DNA of 33,873 nt from Bacteroidales bacterium (GCA_007122505.1 SKTQ01000041.1:1-33873), one strand, 5' to 3'. Positions 1 to 9,417 are shown, counted from the first letter of the stretch. Numbers and translations are program-made. Notes: generated by a model from the letters alone, not told the origin.

Positions 1-1179
1 ATTACCTTTGGTGGATTCATTAAAAGCGACTTCTTTTATGATTCCCGTCAGGCCGAATCCCTCCGGGAAGGGCATTTCCTTTTATGGCCTAAAAAACCTT
101 TATTTGATGAGGATAACAAAGATATTTACGATGCATCCAGTTTTAACTTCCTGTCGATCCAAACCCGCTTGAATTTTACGGTTACGGCACCTGAGTTTTT
201 TGGATTCAGAACTTACGGTCATGTGGAAGGAGCCTTTTTCGGGAATATTGAGTCAGATATAAACGGTTTTCGGTTGCGCCATGCTTTTGTAAGTTTTGAA
301 CGCAACAAAACAGAGCTTTTATTCGGACAGTTCTGGAACCCCATGCTTTTGCCGTTTTGCTTCCCTCATGTTGTTTCGTTTAATACGGGCAGCCCCTTTC
401 AGCCATTTTCAAGAAACCCACAGATACGCCTGACCCAAAAGGCAGGTGATTTCCGATTCATTGCTGCTGCTTTGTCGCAACGAGATTTTGCGAGTGTTGG
501 CCCCGACGGTCGCAGCTCCTCATACCTGCGCAACGCCGCCATGCCGGATATGCACATGCAGGTACACTACCATTACAACAAAGAACAATCGATGCCACAA
601 GTCATATTCGGGGGAGGCATTGCCTATAAAGAAATTGCTCCGTCACTCGTTACAACAAATAACTATATCACGGATGCTGCAGTAGCCGGTTTTTCATACA
701 TGGGATTTGCAAAGACAACTTTTGAGCATTTTACTGTAAATGTCCAATACCTGATGGGGCAAAACCTAACAGATTTGTTACAGATTGGAGGTTATGGGGT
801 CAGTAATATTGTTGATGAGGCCAAAGGTTTTGTGGAATATGCACCAATACGCACGCAAACATATTGGCTTGATATGTACACCAATGGACAAACCATACAA
901 GTTGGCCTTTTTATAGCCAGGTCAGAAAATATGGGCGCAACCAAAAACCTGGTTGAAGGAACAGCTGTAACCGGATTTGGAACAGATATCGGATCACTAT
1001 ATCGCATCTCACCGCGACTGATCATCAACTCCGGCAAAGCACGATTTGCGCTGGAATGTGAATATACAGCTGCAGCCTTTGGCACAGTAAACATTGCTGA
1101 AAACAGCAAAGGCATTCCGCTGAACACCGAAACGGTAAACAATCTTCGCTTATTACTTGGAGTGTATTTATTTCTTTAA
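1..1179 (+). CDS. Outer-membrane porin-like beta-barrel protein (5' partial, begins before the window)
   Basis: Frame 1 is open from base 1 through the listed ORF (ITFGGFIKSDFFYDSRQAES...), so the ORF start at 169 is internal. Barrel-like alternating residues (GFRTYGHVEGAFFGNIESDINGFRLRHAFVSFERNKTELLFGQFW...) resemble DcaP/porin-like proteins. Confidence 0.75.
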   Translation: MTFGGFIKSDFFYDSRQAESLREGHFLLWPKKPLFDEDNKDIYDASSFNFLSIQTRLNFTVTAPEFFGFRTYGHVEGAFFGNIESDINGFRLRHAFVSFERNKTELLFGQFWNPMLLPFCFPHVVSFNTGSPFQPFSRNPQIRLTQKAGDFRFIAAALSQRDFASVGPDGRSSSYLRNAAMPDMHMQVHYHYNKEQSMPQVIFGGGIAYKEIAPSLVTTNNYITDAAVAGFSYMGFAKTTFEHFTVNVQYLMGQNLTDLLQIGGYGVSNIVDEAKGFVEYAPIRTQTYWLDMYTNGQTIQVGLFIARSENMGATKNLVEGTAVTGFGTDIGSLYRISPRLIINSGKARFALECEYTAAAFGTVNIAENSKGIPLNTETVNNLRLLLGVYLFL

Positions 1180-1200
1180 TATTAGACAAGGAAGAAACAG

Positions 1201-1947
1201 ATGAAACTGGGGCTCATTTCAGATATCCATGAGGACATAGTCTCTTTGCAAAAAGGGCTTGACCTTCTGTATAAAGAGCATTGTGATCAGATCATTTGCC
1301 TCGGCGACATTATCGGTTTCAGCAACCCGTATTATCCATATGGTGATACAAAAGACGCAAATGCCTGCATTGACCTGGTAAGGAAACATTGCTCAATTGT
1401 CGTCCCGGGCAACCATGATCTTTTTTCCGTTGGCAGAATTCCTGAGTTTAATGCCGGTATTGAATATCCCGATGATTGGTTTAGTCTGGATATATCGGTC
1501 CGTTTGGATTTAATGAAAAATAAAATATGGCTCTATGAAAAAGAGATAATACCGGAATTGACCGAAGAAAACATGCAGTATTTACAATCTTTGGCCGAGC
1601 ACCGGGTGCTTCAGGTTGATGGTTTCAATGTCCTGTTTACACATTTCCTTTATCCTGACGTGTCAGGCTCTTTGCGCAAAAGAATTGATGATATCTATGA
1701 CTACAGAATGCATTTTTTGTTTATGCGGGAAAATAATTGTAAATTGTCATTTGCCGGTCACATGCATAAAGAAGGGTTTGAAGTGATCAATATGCAGGGC
1801 TACCGTGAGTATCGTTTCAAGAAAAAAAGGTTGCAAAAAACAGAGACATTTGTCGGTTTGCCTTCGCTGGCTTCCGGCAGAAATAGAAACGGAGTCGCAA
1901 TATTTGACACAGAAAGTTATGAACTCCATGCATTCAGAATAAAATAA
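1201..1947 (+). CDS. Calcineurin-like metallophosphoesterase
   Basis: Motifs in order: SDIHED, CLGDIIG, GNHD, FTHF, GHMH. Starts 21 bp after the porin stop. Confidence 0.9.
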   Translation: MKLGLISDIHEDIVSLQKGLDLLYKEHCDQIICLGDIIGFSNPYYPYGDTKDANACIDLVRKHCSIVVPGNHDLFSVGRIPEFNAGIEYPDDWFSLDISVRLDLMKNKIWLYEKEIIPELTEENMQYLQSLAEHRVLQVDGFNVLFTHFLYPDVSGSLRKRIDDIYDYRMHFLFMRENNCKLSFAGHMHKEGFEVINMQGYREYRFKKKRLQKTETFVGLPSLASGRNRNGVAIFDTESYELHAFRIK

Positions 1948-1958
1948 ATCTTCACCCC

Positions 1959-4418
1959 ATGAGAGATGTATTTTTTATAAAAATAATAGTGCCAGCAATC
2001 TTGATCATCGTGCTGTTTGTATTTTCATTCTACCTCATCTTTCTTCCCATGGTGGAAAGAGGTTTTATGGACAGAAAAAAGGAGATGATCATGGAGCTGA
2101 CCAATTCAGCGCTGAGCGTAATAGATGAATATTATCTCGAAATTGAAAGGGGGAATCTTACGGAAGAAGTTGCCAAAGAGATGGCCATCAACCGGATAAA
2201 GTATATTCGTTATGGAGATGAAGGAAAGGATTATTTCTGGATCACCAATATGGTACCTGAGATGATCATGCACCCTTTCAGAACAGACCTCAACGGAACA
2301 GACATCTCGGATTATACAGACCCGGAAGGCACCAGGCTTTTTTATGAAGCGGTGAGAAAAGTAAAAGACAACGGGGAAGGTTATATCGATTATTATTGGC
2401 AATGGAAGGATGATAGCACTCGAATTGTTCCGAAGCTCTCTTTTGTTAAAGGGTTTGAACCCTGGGGCTGGATTGTTGGGACGGGGATATATCTCGAGGA
2501 CGTGAATGAGGAAATAAAAGCCATTGGAGGCAGGCTTGTTCGCATAACCCTGGTCATCATACTGCTGATCGCCATAATCGTTTTTTATATCACCAGGCAG
2601 AGCCTTATCATTGAAAATAAACGGATCGATGCGGAGAAAGAACTAATTCAATCACAGTTGAAATATAAGATGCTGGTAGAGGCATCTTCTGACAGCACCC
2701 TGATGTGGCTGGACGGAAAGCTGATCTATTACAATCAACCCATTCTGCGCCAGACAGGATATTCAGCCGGGGAGCTTTTGAAAAAGCAAATGGATGATCT
2801 TTTTACTATTCAGGATGAGTCTGTTAACGCCTTTTGTGATCGTGTAGATCAAAGCCGGAATACAGAAGCGATGCTTCGCACCAAAAGCGGAAAAGAAATT
2901 AGCGTTGTGATTACAATATCCAATATAGAGATCAGTGGGAAACGCGGTTTTATTTTTATCATTAAAGACGTAACCAGGCATTTGCTGCGTGACAGGTCTG
3001 AACAGATGCTGGAGGAAGAGTTAAGAACTGCTCTGACAATTATGAATGCTTCTGTGAATCTTTTTCTGCGTGAACCGGAAACTATTGACATGGATATGTC
3101 TGTTGAAGATGCCGGTATTCTGATGATAAGAAAACAAACAGACCTGCTTTTTGTGACGAAAAACGCAAAAGATATAGTAGGGGTAATTACCGGTGATGCA
3201 TTAATTGTGGAAGTATTGGGCACCAATACAGGTCTAAACCGAAAAGTTTTCAGCATCATGAGGTCTCCGGTGCATTTTGTTGATGAAAAGGCGTTGCTTT
3301 TTGAAGCTTTGCTGCTCATGGAGAAATGGCGCACCGAATATTTGACCGTTAAAAATGAAAAAAATCAGACGAGTGGTTATATTACAAAGCAGGATCTGTG
3401 TGAGGCCCAGCAAAATGTGTCCATGCTTTTGGTAAAAAGAATAGAAAAAGCTGAGTTGATTGGGCAACTTCAGGGTTTGTATGATAAACTGCCCGGAATA
3501 TTGTCATTGCTGCTTAGTTCTGACTCACAATCCAGAAATGTGGCACGCATATCAACGGTTATTTCGGATGCCATTGCGAGCCGCGTTATTGAACTCCTTA
3601 TTGAGAAAACTGGTCCTCCACCGGTAAAATTTGCATTTGTAGCCCTGGGAAGCGATGGGAGGGAGGAACAAACCCTGAAAACCGACCAGGATAATGCCAT
3701 CATATTCCAGGGTCAGCACAAAGAAGAAGTGCATACATATTTTCTTGATCTGGCCAAAAAAATAAACAAATGGCTGAATGAGATCGGTTATGAGTTTTGT
3801 AAAGGTAAAGTGATGGCCAGTAATCCTAAGTGGTGTCAGCCAATTTCACAATGGAAAGAATATTTCAGAGAATGGGTTGAAAACAGTGATCCGGAAAGCA
3901 TCCTGGATACTTCAATCTTTTTTGACATGCGCTTTGTGTATGGAGAGCCATCGCTTGTATCTGAGCTAAAAGACGAGATTAAGAAAACAACAGATGCAAA
4001 AGCTGTATTTTTCTCTCATCTGGCACAGTCAGTGCATCGTACGAAACCGGTTGCTTTTTCTGAAAAACTGGAATCAATTGACATTAAAAGAGCCATGCTG
4101 CCCATTGTCGGTTTTGCCCGTGTGTATGCTTTAAAAAACAAATTGAGTGAAACCAATACAGTATTCAGGCTAAGAGGTATAACAGCTTCCGAAAAGATAA
4201 ACCCCTCATTCATTCAGGAAATCATCAATGCTTATGAATACCTGATGTATTTGAGGTTCAGATTCCAAACAAAAAAGATTCAGAACAATGATGCCCCCGA
4301 CAATAATCTTTATTTGGCGTCATTAAGCAATATAGAAAAAGCTACATTGAAGGCCGCTCTGAATGAGATTACAGAGATATACGCACAACTTGGGTTTGAC
4401 TTTGAAGCCAATGTGTAA
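1959..4418 (+). CDS. Membrane sensor nucleotidyltransferase: TM - sCache_2-like - TM - PAS - CBS-like pair - DUF294 nucleotidyltransferase (GlnD-like) and C-terminal domain
   Basis: N-terminal TM; Cache-like YFWITNMVPEMIMHPFRTDLNG...WGWIVGTGIY; second TM LVRITLVIILLIAIIVFYI; PAS-like SQLKYKMLVEASSDSTLMWLDGKLIYYNQPILRQTGYS; CBS-like repeats; NTase signature FVALGSDGREEQTLKTDQDNAIIF. Confidence 0.85.
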   Translation: MRDVFFIKIIVPAILIIVLFVFSFYLIFLPMVERGFMDRKKEMIMELTNSALSVIDEYYLEIERGNLTEEVAKEMAINRIKYIRYGDEGKDYFWITNMVPEMIMHPFRTDLNGTDISDYTDPEGTRLFYEAVRKVKDNGEGYIDYYWQWKDDSTRIVPKLSFVKGFEPWGWIVGTGIYLEDVNEEIKAIGGRLVRITLVIILLIAIIVFYITRQSLIIENKRIDAEKELIQSQLKYKMLVEASSDSTLMWLDGKLIYYNQPILRQTGYSAGELLKKQMDDLFTIQDESVNAFCDRVDQSRNTEAMLRTKSGKEISVVITISNIEISGKRGFIFIIKDVTRHLLRDRSEQMLEEELRTALTIMNASVNLFLREPETIDMDMSVEDAGILMIRKQTDLLFVTKNAKDIVGVITGDALIVEVLGTNTGLNRKVFSIMRSPVHFVDEKALLFEALLLMEKWRTEYLTVKNEKNQTSGYITKQDLCEAQQNVSMLLVKRIEKAELIGQLQGLYDKLPGILSLLLSSDSQSRNVARISTVISDAIASRVIELLIEKTGPPPVKFAFVALGSDGREEQTLKTDQDNAIIFQGQHKEEVHTYFLDLAKKINKWLNEIGYEFCKGKVMASNPKWCQPISQWKEYFREWVENSDPESILDTSIFFDMRFVYGEPSLVSELKDEIKKTTDAKAVFFSHLAQSVHRTKPVAFSEKLESIDIKRAMLPIVGFARVYALKNKLSETNTVFRLRGITASEKINPSFIQEIINAYEYLMYLRFRFQTKKIQNNDAPDNNLYLASLSNIEKATLKAALNEITEIYAQLGFDFEANV

Positions 4419-4555
4419 ATTCTCAACTTCTTTGTCCGGTTGCAATGTTCGCAATCGCAAAGCCGATCGGTTATCCCCCCGGTTAGTTTGATTTACACCA
4501 TGAGGTTCATTGGTTGCGCACGGCAAAAAGGGCAGGATTGTTTCAATGAATGATC

Positions 4556-5608
4556 CTAGCGTTTCTGTGCCGGTTGGGTACCCTGGCTGGGGTCGTTGAC
4601 CAAACGCTCCGGCAAAAAGCCAGGAGGGTATTTTGTGACAAAATCATTTCCGAAAAGCCGGTTGTGGATCTGGGTGTTTTTGTAAATATCCCAGTCAAAC
4701 TTGCCATGTTTGCGAAAATACATAGTAATGCCCGAAGACGTCATCACAATAAAAGTGGAATAAAGGATGGCGAGCCACAGCATCTGGCTTTGTACCGGTT
4801 CGTTGAAGCTCAACAGGATGATGGCAAAAGAAACCGGTCCGTTCTGTATCCCGGTTTCCAGTGAAATAGCCCGCTGAAAAATGGGCTTCATCCCGATCAG
4901 TCGCGAAAACCAGTAACCGAAAAAGAAGCCGGCCATACCCAGGCCAATGGTTGCTATATATACCGTGACGGGTGTTTGCAGAAAAAGGCCGCCGTGCCTT
5001 ACAAATGCAGTCAGAATGAGATACAGGATCACAATCACAGCCAAAAACCCGGCCGTGTCTTCCATTGTTTTGGCCCAGCCCGGCGATTTCTTCCTCAGGA
5101 TCATACCCATGATCACCGGCACCAGTACCAGCACAAGCGAGCTGATAATGTTCCCGGTCGGAATAACAAATTCAGTCTCCGCACCAGCGGCACGCATGTC
5201 GGCAGTCAGCTGACTGGTAAAGCCAACTGTGTAGAGACTCAAAATGATGGGCATCATGAACAAAGCCATTACCGTTGAGGCGGTTGTCATGGAAATACTT
5301 AGTGCTACCGATCCTCTTGAAAAATAAGTAAACATATTGGAGGTAGTCCCCCCCGGCAAGCATCCGATCAGTATCAGTGAAATGGCAAAAGCAGGGTGCA
5401 ATTTCAGGATAATGGAGAGACCAAGTGCGATAAGTGGCATCAGGCCAAATTGGGACAGAAAACCGGTTAAAACCCCTTTCGGACTCCGGGCCACCGCCCT
5501 GAAATCATCCACCGTAAGGCTTGCTCCCATCCCAAGCATAATGATAAAAATCATCAATGCCAGCAATATCTGGTCCTGTGCATACAACAATTGTGATGGA
5601 AATTCCAT
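4556..5608 (-). CDS. Bile acid:sodium symporter (BASS/SBF) family transporter
   Basis: Polytopic membrane protein, GCLPGGTTSNMFTYFSRGSVALSISMTTAST motif typical of BASS proteins. Confidence 0.85.
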   Translation of the reverse strand: MEFPSQLLYAQDQILLALMIFIIMLGMGASLTVDDFRAVARSPKGVLTGFLSQFGLMPLIALGLSIILKLHPAFAISLILIGCLPGGTTSNMFTYFSRGSVALSISMTTASTVMALFMMPIILSLYTVGFTSQLTADMRAAGAETEFVIPTGNIISSLVLVLVPVIMGMILRKKSPGWAKTMEDTAGFLAVIVILYLILTAFVRHGGLFLQTPVTVYIATIGLGMAGFFFGYWFSRLIGMKPIFQRAISLETGIQNGPVSFAIILLSFNEPVQSQMLWLAILYSTFIVMTSSGITMYFRKHGKFDWDIYKNTQIHNRLFGNDFVTKYPPGFLPERLVNDPSQGTQPAQKR

Positions 5609-5614
5609 GTTTGC

Positions 5615-7555
5615 TTATTTTTTTGGTGAGTGGTTGCTGTATATATCGTTAATTAAGTCTCCGTATTTTTCAGAAACGATATGGCGCTTAATTTTGAAGA
5701 GATTGGTGAGCTCCTTTCCTACTTCAAATTTTTCCGGTAGCAGCCGGAAATCACCAATTCGCTCATAGTTTTTAAACCCCGAAGCGGGGGAAATCAATCG
5801 CCGGATCTCTTTTTTCATGAGCTCTTTCGCTTCCGGAATTTGAACCAGCTCTTGAAGAGATCTGTGTTTTATACCGTTTTTGACAAATTCACAACCATTT
5901 AGCACTACCAGAAGCCCCAGAAACTTTTTGTCCTGTCCTACCACCATGCATTGGTCAATGTACTTGCTTTGCTGCAGATGCATCTCCATGGGCTCGGGTT
6001 CCACATTTTCGCCGCTGGAAAGGACAATGGTGGCTTTCGAGCGCCCCAGTATTTTTAGGCAGTCGTTATAGGTAATCATGCCGAGATCGCCGGTGTGGAA
6101 CCAGCCGTCCCGGATCGCAATTTCAGTGAGGTTTTTTTCTTTGTAATACCCCTTCATAACCTGTGGGCCACGAACCAGTATTTCCCCGCGTTTGCCCCGT
6201 CCTCCAAACTCACATGCTGGATCAGGAAAAAGGGTTTCCCCCGTTTCCGGATCAACAATGCGCAGCTCGGTCTCTTTAATGGGCGGGCCAACCGTGCCGA
6301 CAACAAGGTTAAGCTTGGGACGTACCGATATTACCGGCGATGTCTCTGTCAAACCATAACCTTCAAGAACCGGAATGCCCACATAATTAAAAAACTTGTC
6401 GATATGGATGGGGAGTGCCCCTCCACCCGAGATGGTAGCTGCCAGGGAACCTCCGGCACCCAGGCGGATGCGCTCCAGCACGGCAGCATTAAAAAAGCCG
6501 TACCACGGCAGCACCACTATCCATCGCAAAACGTGAAAGGGCATCAATAGCGATCGCTTCCAGGCAGGCTGCCTTTTAAGTTTCAAGTCTTTATTTGTGA
6601 TGAAGTATTCTGAATTTTTGTATTGTTTTGCCAGGAAGTAGGCAATTTTGAATAGCAATCGCCTGACCGGATGCGACTTTTTGATGTTGGCCAAAATCTT
6701 TTCATGTATCTTTTCCCATAGCCTTGGTGCCGAAGCCATAAACGTGGGCTCCACATTCTGCATATCTTCGCTGAGGGTAATGATTCCCGAATAGTAGGTG
6801 CACCCGCCAAAACTGATGGTGTACATCTCTATGATCCGTTCAAAAACATGCCAGATAGGCAAGACAGACAGGGTGCGGTCTGTGCAGTTGTGGTGTCCCG
6901 GCAGGTTACGGATCTGCGACATCATGTTGTCATGGGTGAGCATCACCCCTTTCGGTGTTCCTGTGGTGCCTGATGTATAAATCAGTGTAAACAGGTCGTC
7001 GGGCCTGATCCCCGCAATCCTTTCTTCCGCCTTTCGATCACCCCGGTTTCGCAGTTCCTCGCCTTTATGGCAAATGTCTTGCATACGCAACACACCTTCC
7101 GGGGGCTCTGCAGCAGGATCCAGCATCACGATATGCCGGAGCGCGGGCAGTTCCTCCTGCAGCTTAAGCAAACGAATGGCAAGCTGCTTAGTTTCGGCAA
7201 AACAGAATGTGATACCTGCATGATCGACGATGTATTTCAACTCCGCATCCGATACATCCCTGCCGCGGGGAACATCAGCAGCACCACAAAGCTGCACGCC
7301 ATAGTCGGCAAGTATCCATTCGTAGCGGTTGTCGCCGAAAAGACCCACATGATCACGCGCTTTCACACCATAAGCGATAAGTCCTGTGGCCAGGTTCAGC
7401 CCCTGCCGGTAAAGCTCTTTATAGGTTACGGGTTGCCACTCTTGTGCAGACTTCCTTGTGGCAAAGGCCGGCATATCATCAAAGCGCTTCGCCGCTTCGC
7501 CGTAGAGCAGCGCAAGATTGTCTGCTTCTGTGCGTTCAAATCTGGCATATTCCAT
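5615..7555 (-). CDS. AMP-binding long-chain acyl-CoA synthetase
   Basis: TLIYTSGTTGTPKGVMLTHDN (A-domain P-loop), EGYGLTETSPV, DGWFHTGDLG, and a C-terminal LGRSKATIVLSSGENVEP region. Confidence 0.92.
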   Translation of the reverse strand: MEYARFERTEADNLALLYGEAAKRFDDMPAFATRKSAQEWQPVTYKELYRQGLNLATGLIAYGVKARDHVGLFGDNRYEWILADYGVQLCGAADVPRGRDVSDAELKYIVDHAGITFCFAETKQLAIRLLKLQEELPALRHIVMLDPAAEPPEGVLRMQDICHKGEELRNRGDRKAEERIAGIRPDDLFTLIYTSGTTGTPKGVMLTHDNMMSQIRNLPGHHNCTDRTLSVLPIWHVFERIIEMYTISFGGCTYYSGIITLSEDMQNVEPTFMASAPRLWEKIHEKILANIKKSHPVRRLLFKIAYFLAKQYKNSEYFITNKDLKLKRQPAWKRSLLMPFHVLRWIVVLPWYGFFNAAVLERIRLGAGGSLAATISGGGALPIHIDKFFNYVGIPVLEGYGLTETSPVISVRPKLNLVVGTVGPPIKETELRIVDPETGETLFPDPACEFGGRGKRGEILVRGPQVMKGYYKEKNLTEIAIRDGWFHTGDLGMITYNDCLKILGRSKATIVLSSGENVEPEPMEMHLQQSKYIDQCMVVGQDKKFLGLLVVLNGCEFVKNGIKHRSLQELVQIPEAKELMKKEIRRLISPASGFKNYERIGDFRLLPEKFEVGKELTNLFKIKRHIVSEKYGDLINDIYSNHSPKK

Positions 7556-7594
7556 AGAGGTATGTGTATATGTAAGTACCAGTTAATCAGGTCG

Positions 7595-7602
7595 CAAATA
7601 TA
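7595..7602 (-). promoter_or_regulatory. Bacteroidetes -7 element TATATTTG upstream of the acyl-CoA ligase gene
   Basis: Plus strand CAAATATA, minus strand TATATTTG, matches TAnnTTTG; about 40 bp upstream of the ATG. Confidence 0.55.
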
Positions 7603-7858
7603 CAACTATTTTAAATAAACATTCAAGAATTGTTAAATTTTTTTTAAGATTTTTTTTAAAAATCATTCTTAAAAATAAAATGAAAATATTTGCCGGTCAG
7701 ATTCGGATGCAATGTATCCTAAATGCATCGTTCAACTGCTTTTGAAACGGGCCAATACATTCAACGGGCGAGTAAGGGAAAGCGGCGTTCGGTCGCATTC
7801 ACCGTTACAAAAATTGAGGCGGGGAAGAAACCAGCAAAACCACTGAAAGCCTTATTGG

Positions 7859-8161
7859 TTATACTACTTGCTGTGGTGCTTTTATTTTTATCTTTGTCAA
7901 TATATCTTGCTTGTCTTTTTTCTCTTCTTCAATATCATAATCATCCTGAAGGCCAAGCCAAAACTTTGCAGTAGTTCCAAAATATGACGAAAATCTCAGG
8001 GCTGTATCAGCAGTTATTCTCCTTTTACCTTTAATAATCTGTGAAACACGAGTCTGTGGTATTTCGGTATCCTTTGATAATCTGTACGCAGTTATTGAAA
8101 GAGGACGTAAAAACTCCTCAAGTAAAATCTCTCCGGGATGTATATTTGCTAATCTGTTCAT
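7859..8161 (-). CDS. higA: HigA-family addiction-module antitoxin (XRE-type HTH)
   Basis: HPGEILLEEFLRPLSITAYRLSKDTEIPQTRVSQIIKGKRRITADTALRFSSYFGTTAKFWLGLQDDYDIE is a classic HigA pattern; directly downstream of a RelE/HigB-like toxin. Confidence 0.93.
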   Translation of the reverse strand: MNRLANIHPGEILLEEFLRPLSITAYRLSKDTEIPQTRVSQIIKGKRRITADTALRFSSYFGTTAKFWLGLQDDYDIEEEKKDKQDILTKIKIKAPQQVV

Positions 8162-8179
8162 TATTAATCCTCCAATTAT

Positions 8180-8455
8180 TTAATGATAATCTGTTATCTC
8201 AACATCGTGTGCATTATTATCAATCCAACGAAATACAATTCTCCATTGGTCATTGACCCTGATGCTATAAAACTCGGAACCTCTTAATTTCTCAAGCCTG
8301 TTGGATGGTGGAATTTTCAAATCAGTCCAATTTTGAGAATTGTTGATCATCCTTAATTTTCTTCTTCCAATCTGCTGTATCTCAAACGGTATCTTTTTTA
8401 CTCGTTCTCCATTCCAAATTTTCCCGGTATCCCTTGAACCAAATGATACAATCAT
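8180..8455 (-). CDS. higB: HigB/RelE-family toxin
   Basis: MIVSFGSRDTGKIWNGERVKKIPFEIQQIGRRKLRMINNSQN...RLEKLRGSEFYSIRVNDQWRIVFRW: conserved HigB/RelE sequence, toxin-first order. Confidence 0.93.
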   Translation of the reverse strand: MIVSFGSRDTGKIWNGERVKKIPFEIQQIGRRKLRMINNSQNWTDLKIPPSNRLEKLRGSEFYSIRVNDQWRIVFRWIDNNAHDVEITDYH

Positions 8456-8479
8456 ATTCTCGTTTTATGATACTAACGT

Positions 8480-8511
8480 CAAAGATAAGCATTTTGTAGC
8501 GAATTATCAAA
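8480..8511 (-). promoter_or_regulatory. Predicted Bacteroidetes promoter of higBA (TTTG-N20-TATCTTTG)
   Basis: Minus strand reads TTTGATAATTCGCTACAAAATGCTTATCTTTG; spacing of 20 fits the Bacteroidetes -33/-7 consensus; about 25 bp upstream of the higB ATG. Confidence 0.65.
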
Positions 8512-8581
8512 TAATTCTCAGGATGTTAAATTTTTTAATCTCCATTAGATAATGTACCTACCTGTAAGGACTCACAATTAT

Positions 8582-8612
8582 TTTGAAATCTCAGAAATAG
8601 TATATACTTTTG
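8582..8612 (+). promoter_or_regulatory. Predicted Bacteroidetes promoter of the MazEF-like module (TTTG-N19-TACTTTTG)
   Basis: TTTG at 8582-8585, TACTTTTG at 8605-8612, 19 nt between; 22 bp upstream of the antitoxin ATG. Confidence 0.65.
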
Positions 8613-8622
8613 TGATATACTA
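8598..8622. promoter_or_regulatory. Candidate autoregulatory operator: inverted repeat TAGTATAT-N9-ATATACTA spanning the -7 element
   Basis: Perfect 8-bp arms at 8598-8605 and 8615-8622. Confidence 0.55.
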
Positions 8623-8634
8623 ATTATAAATATT

Positions 8635-8868
8635 ATGAAAACACTCTCTCTTAAGCTAGACGAAGTTGTGTACAAAGAAACCGAGCAGCTTTTAGAAAAA
8701 ATCAAAAAGCCTAGAAATCGTTATATCAACGAGGCTCTTAGCTATTATAATCGTCTTCAGAAAAGAAAACTGATCGCTAACCAATTAGCGGCAGAGTCAA
8801 AAGTTGTGAGTGTGGATTCAATGGCCATTCTCTCTGAATTCGAAAAACTTGAAGGTCATGAAAGCTAA
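8635..8868 (+). CDS. Antitoxin, ribbon-helix-helix-like (MazE-position partner of a MazF/PemK toxin)
   Basis: MKTLSLKLDEVVYKETEQLLEKIKKPRNRYINEALSYYNR: short RHH-type N-terminus; overlaps the toxin start by 11 bp. Confidence 0.8.
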   Translation: MKTLSLKLDEVVYKETEQLLEKIKKPRNRYINEALSYYNRLQKRKLIANQLAAESKVVSVDSMAILSEFEKLEGHES

Positions 8869-9205
8869 GCAGTTTGAAGTTTGGCTGGCAAACCTTGATC
8901 CAAGTTTTGGCACCGAAGCTGGGAAAACAAGGCCGGTTCTGGTTGTACAAACGGATTTATTGAATAAGATTCACCCATCCACCTTAATTTGTCCAATTAC
9001 AACGAATGTTTATCCGGAAAGCCGGATACTGAGGGTCAATATAAAAAAGGGTGTTGCGCATGTAAAAGAAGATTGTGCTATAATGATCGACCAATTGCGG
9101 GCAATTGACAACAAAAGATTATTTAAAAAAATTGGCAAGGTGCCTGGTGGTATATCAGATAAGGTAAAAGAGAACCTGAAGATAATCCTTGAGTTGGATG
9201 AATAA
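8858..9205 (+). CDS. MazF/PemK-family endoribonuclease toxin
   Basis: MKAKQFEVWLANLDPSFGTEAGKTRPVLVVQTDLLN...CPITTN...CAIMIDQLRAIDNKRL: PemK/MazF motifs. Start taken as the internal Met (8858) rather than the listed ORF start (8810). Confidence 0.92.
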   Translation: MKAKQFEVWLANLDPSFGTEAGKTRPVLVVQTDLLNKIHPSTLICPITTNVYPESRILRVNIKKGVAHVKEDCAIMIDQLRAIDNKRLFKKIGKVPGGISDKVKENLKIILELDE

Positions 9206-9417
9206 GTCGCGAGACGCTGATAAAGTGGCTTAACCAAGAGGGTTTCACTGTTATTCAAAGCGATGTAAACCGTATAAACAATTGCAGATGTTGAAAAGAT
9301 GTTGTCCAAAGGGATCAGACCATTACCCTTTTCATCTGTTTATAATTTTGTAACTATTAGTTTTTTAGACTTTTGTGATTTATTTTCAGGGCGCTGGTGT
9401 GGTGTTGCCAACATTTA

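Noticed and set aside
7067-7618. 183-aa ORF on the plus strand
   Set aside because: Entirely antisense to the 5' part of the acyl-CoA ligase gene; composition is that of a shadow ORF.
7723-7974. 83-aa ORF upstream of the HigA 3' end with a C-terminal hydrophobic stretch
   Set aside because: Its C-terminal third is antisense to higA, it has no recognisable family and no clear promoter. It might be a truncated gene but this cannot be supported.
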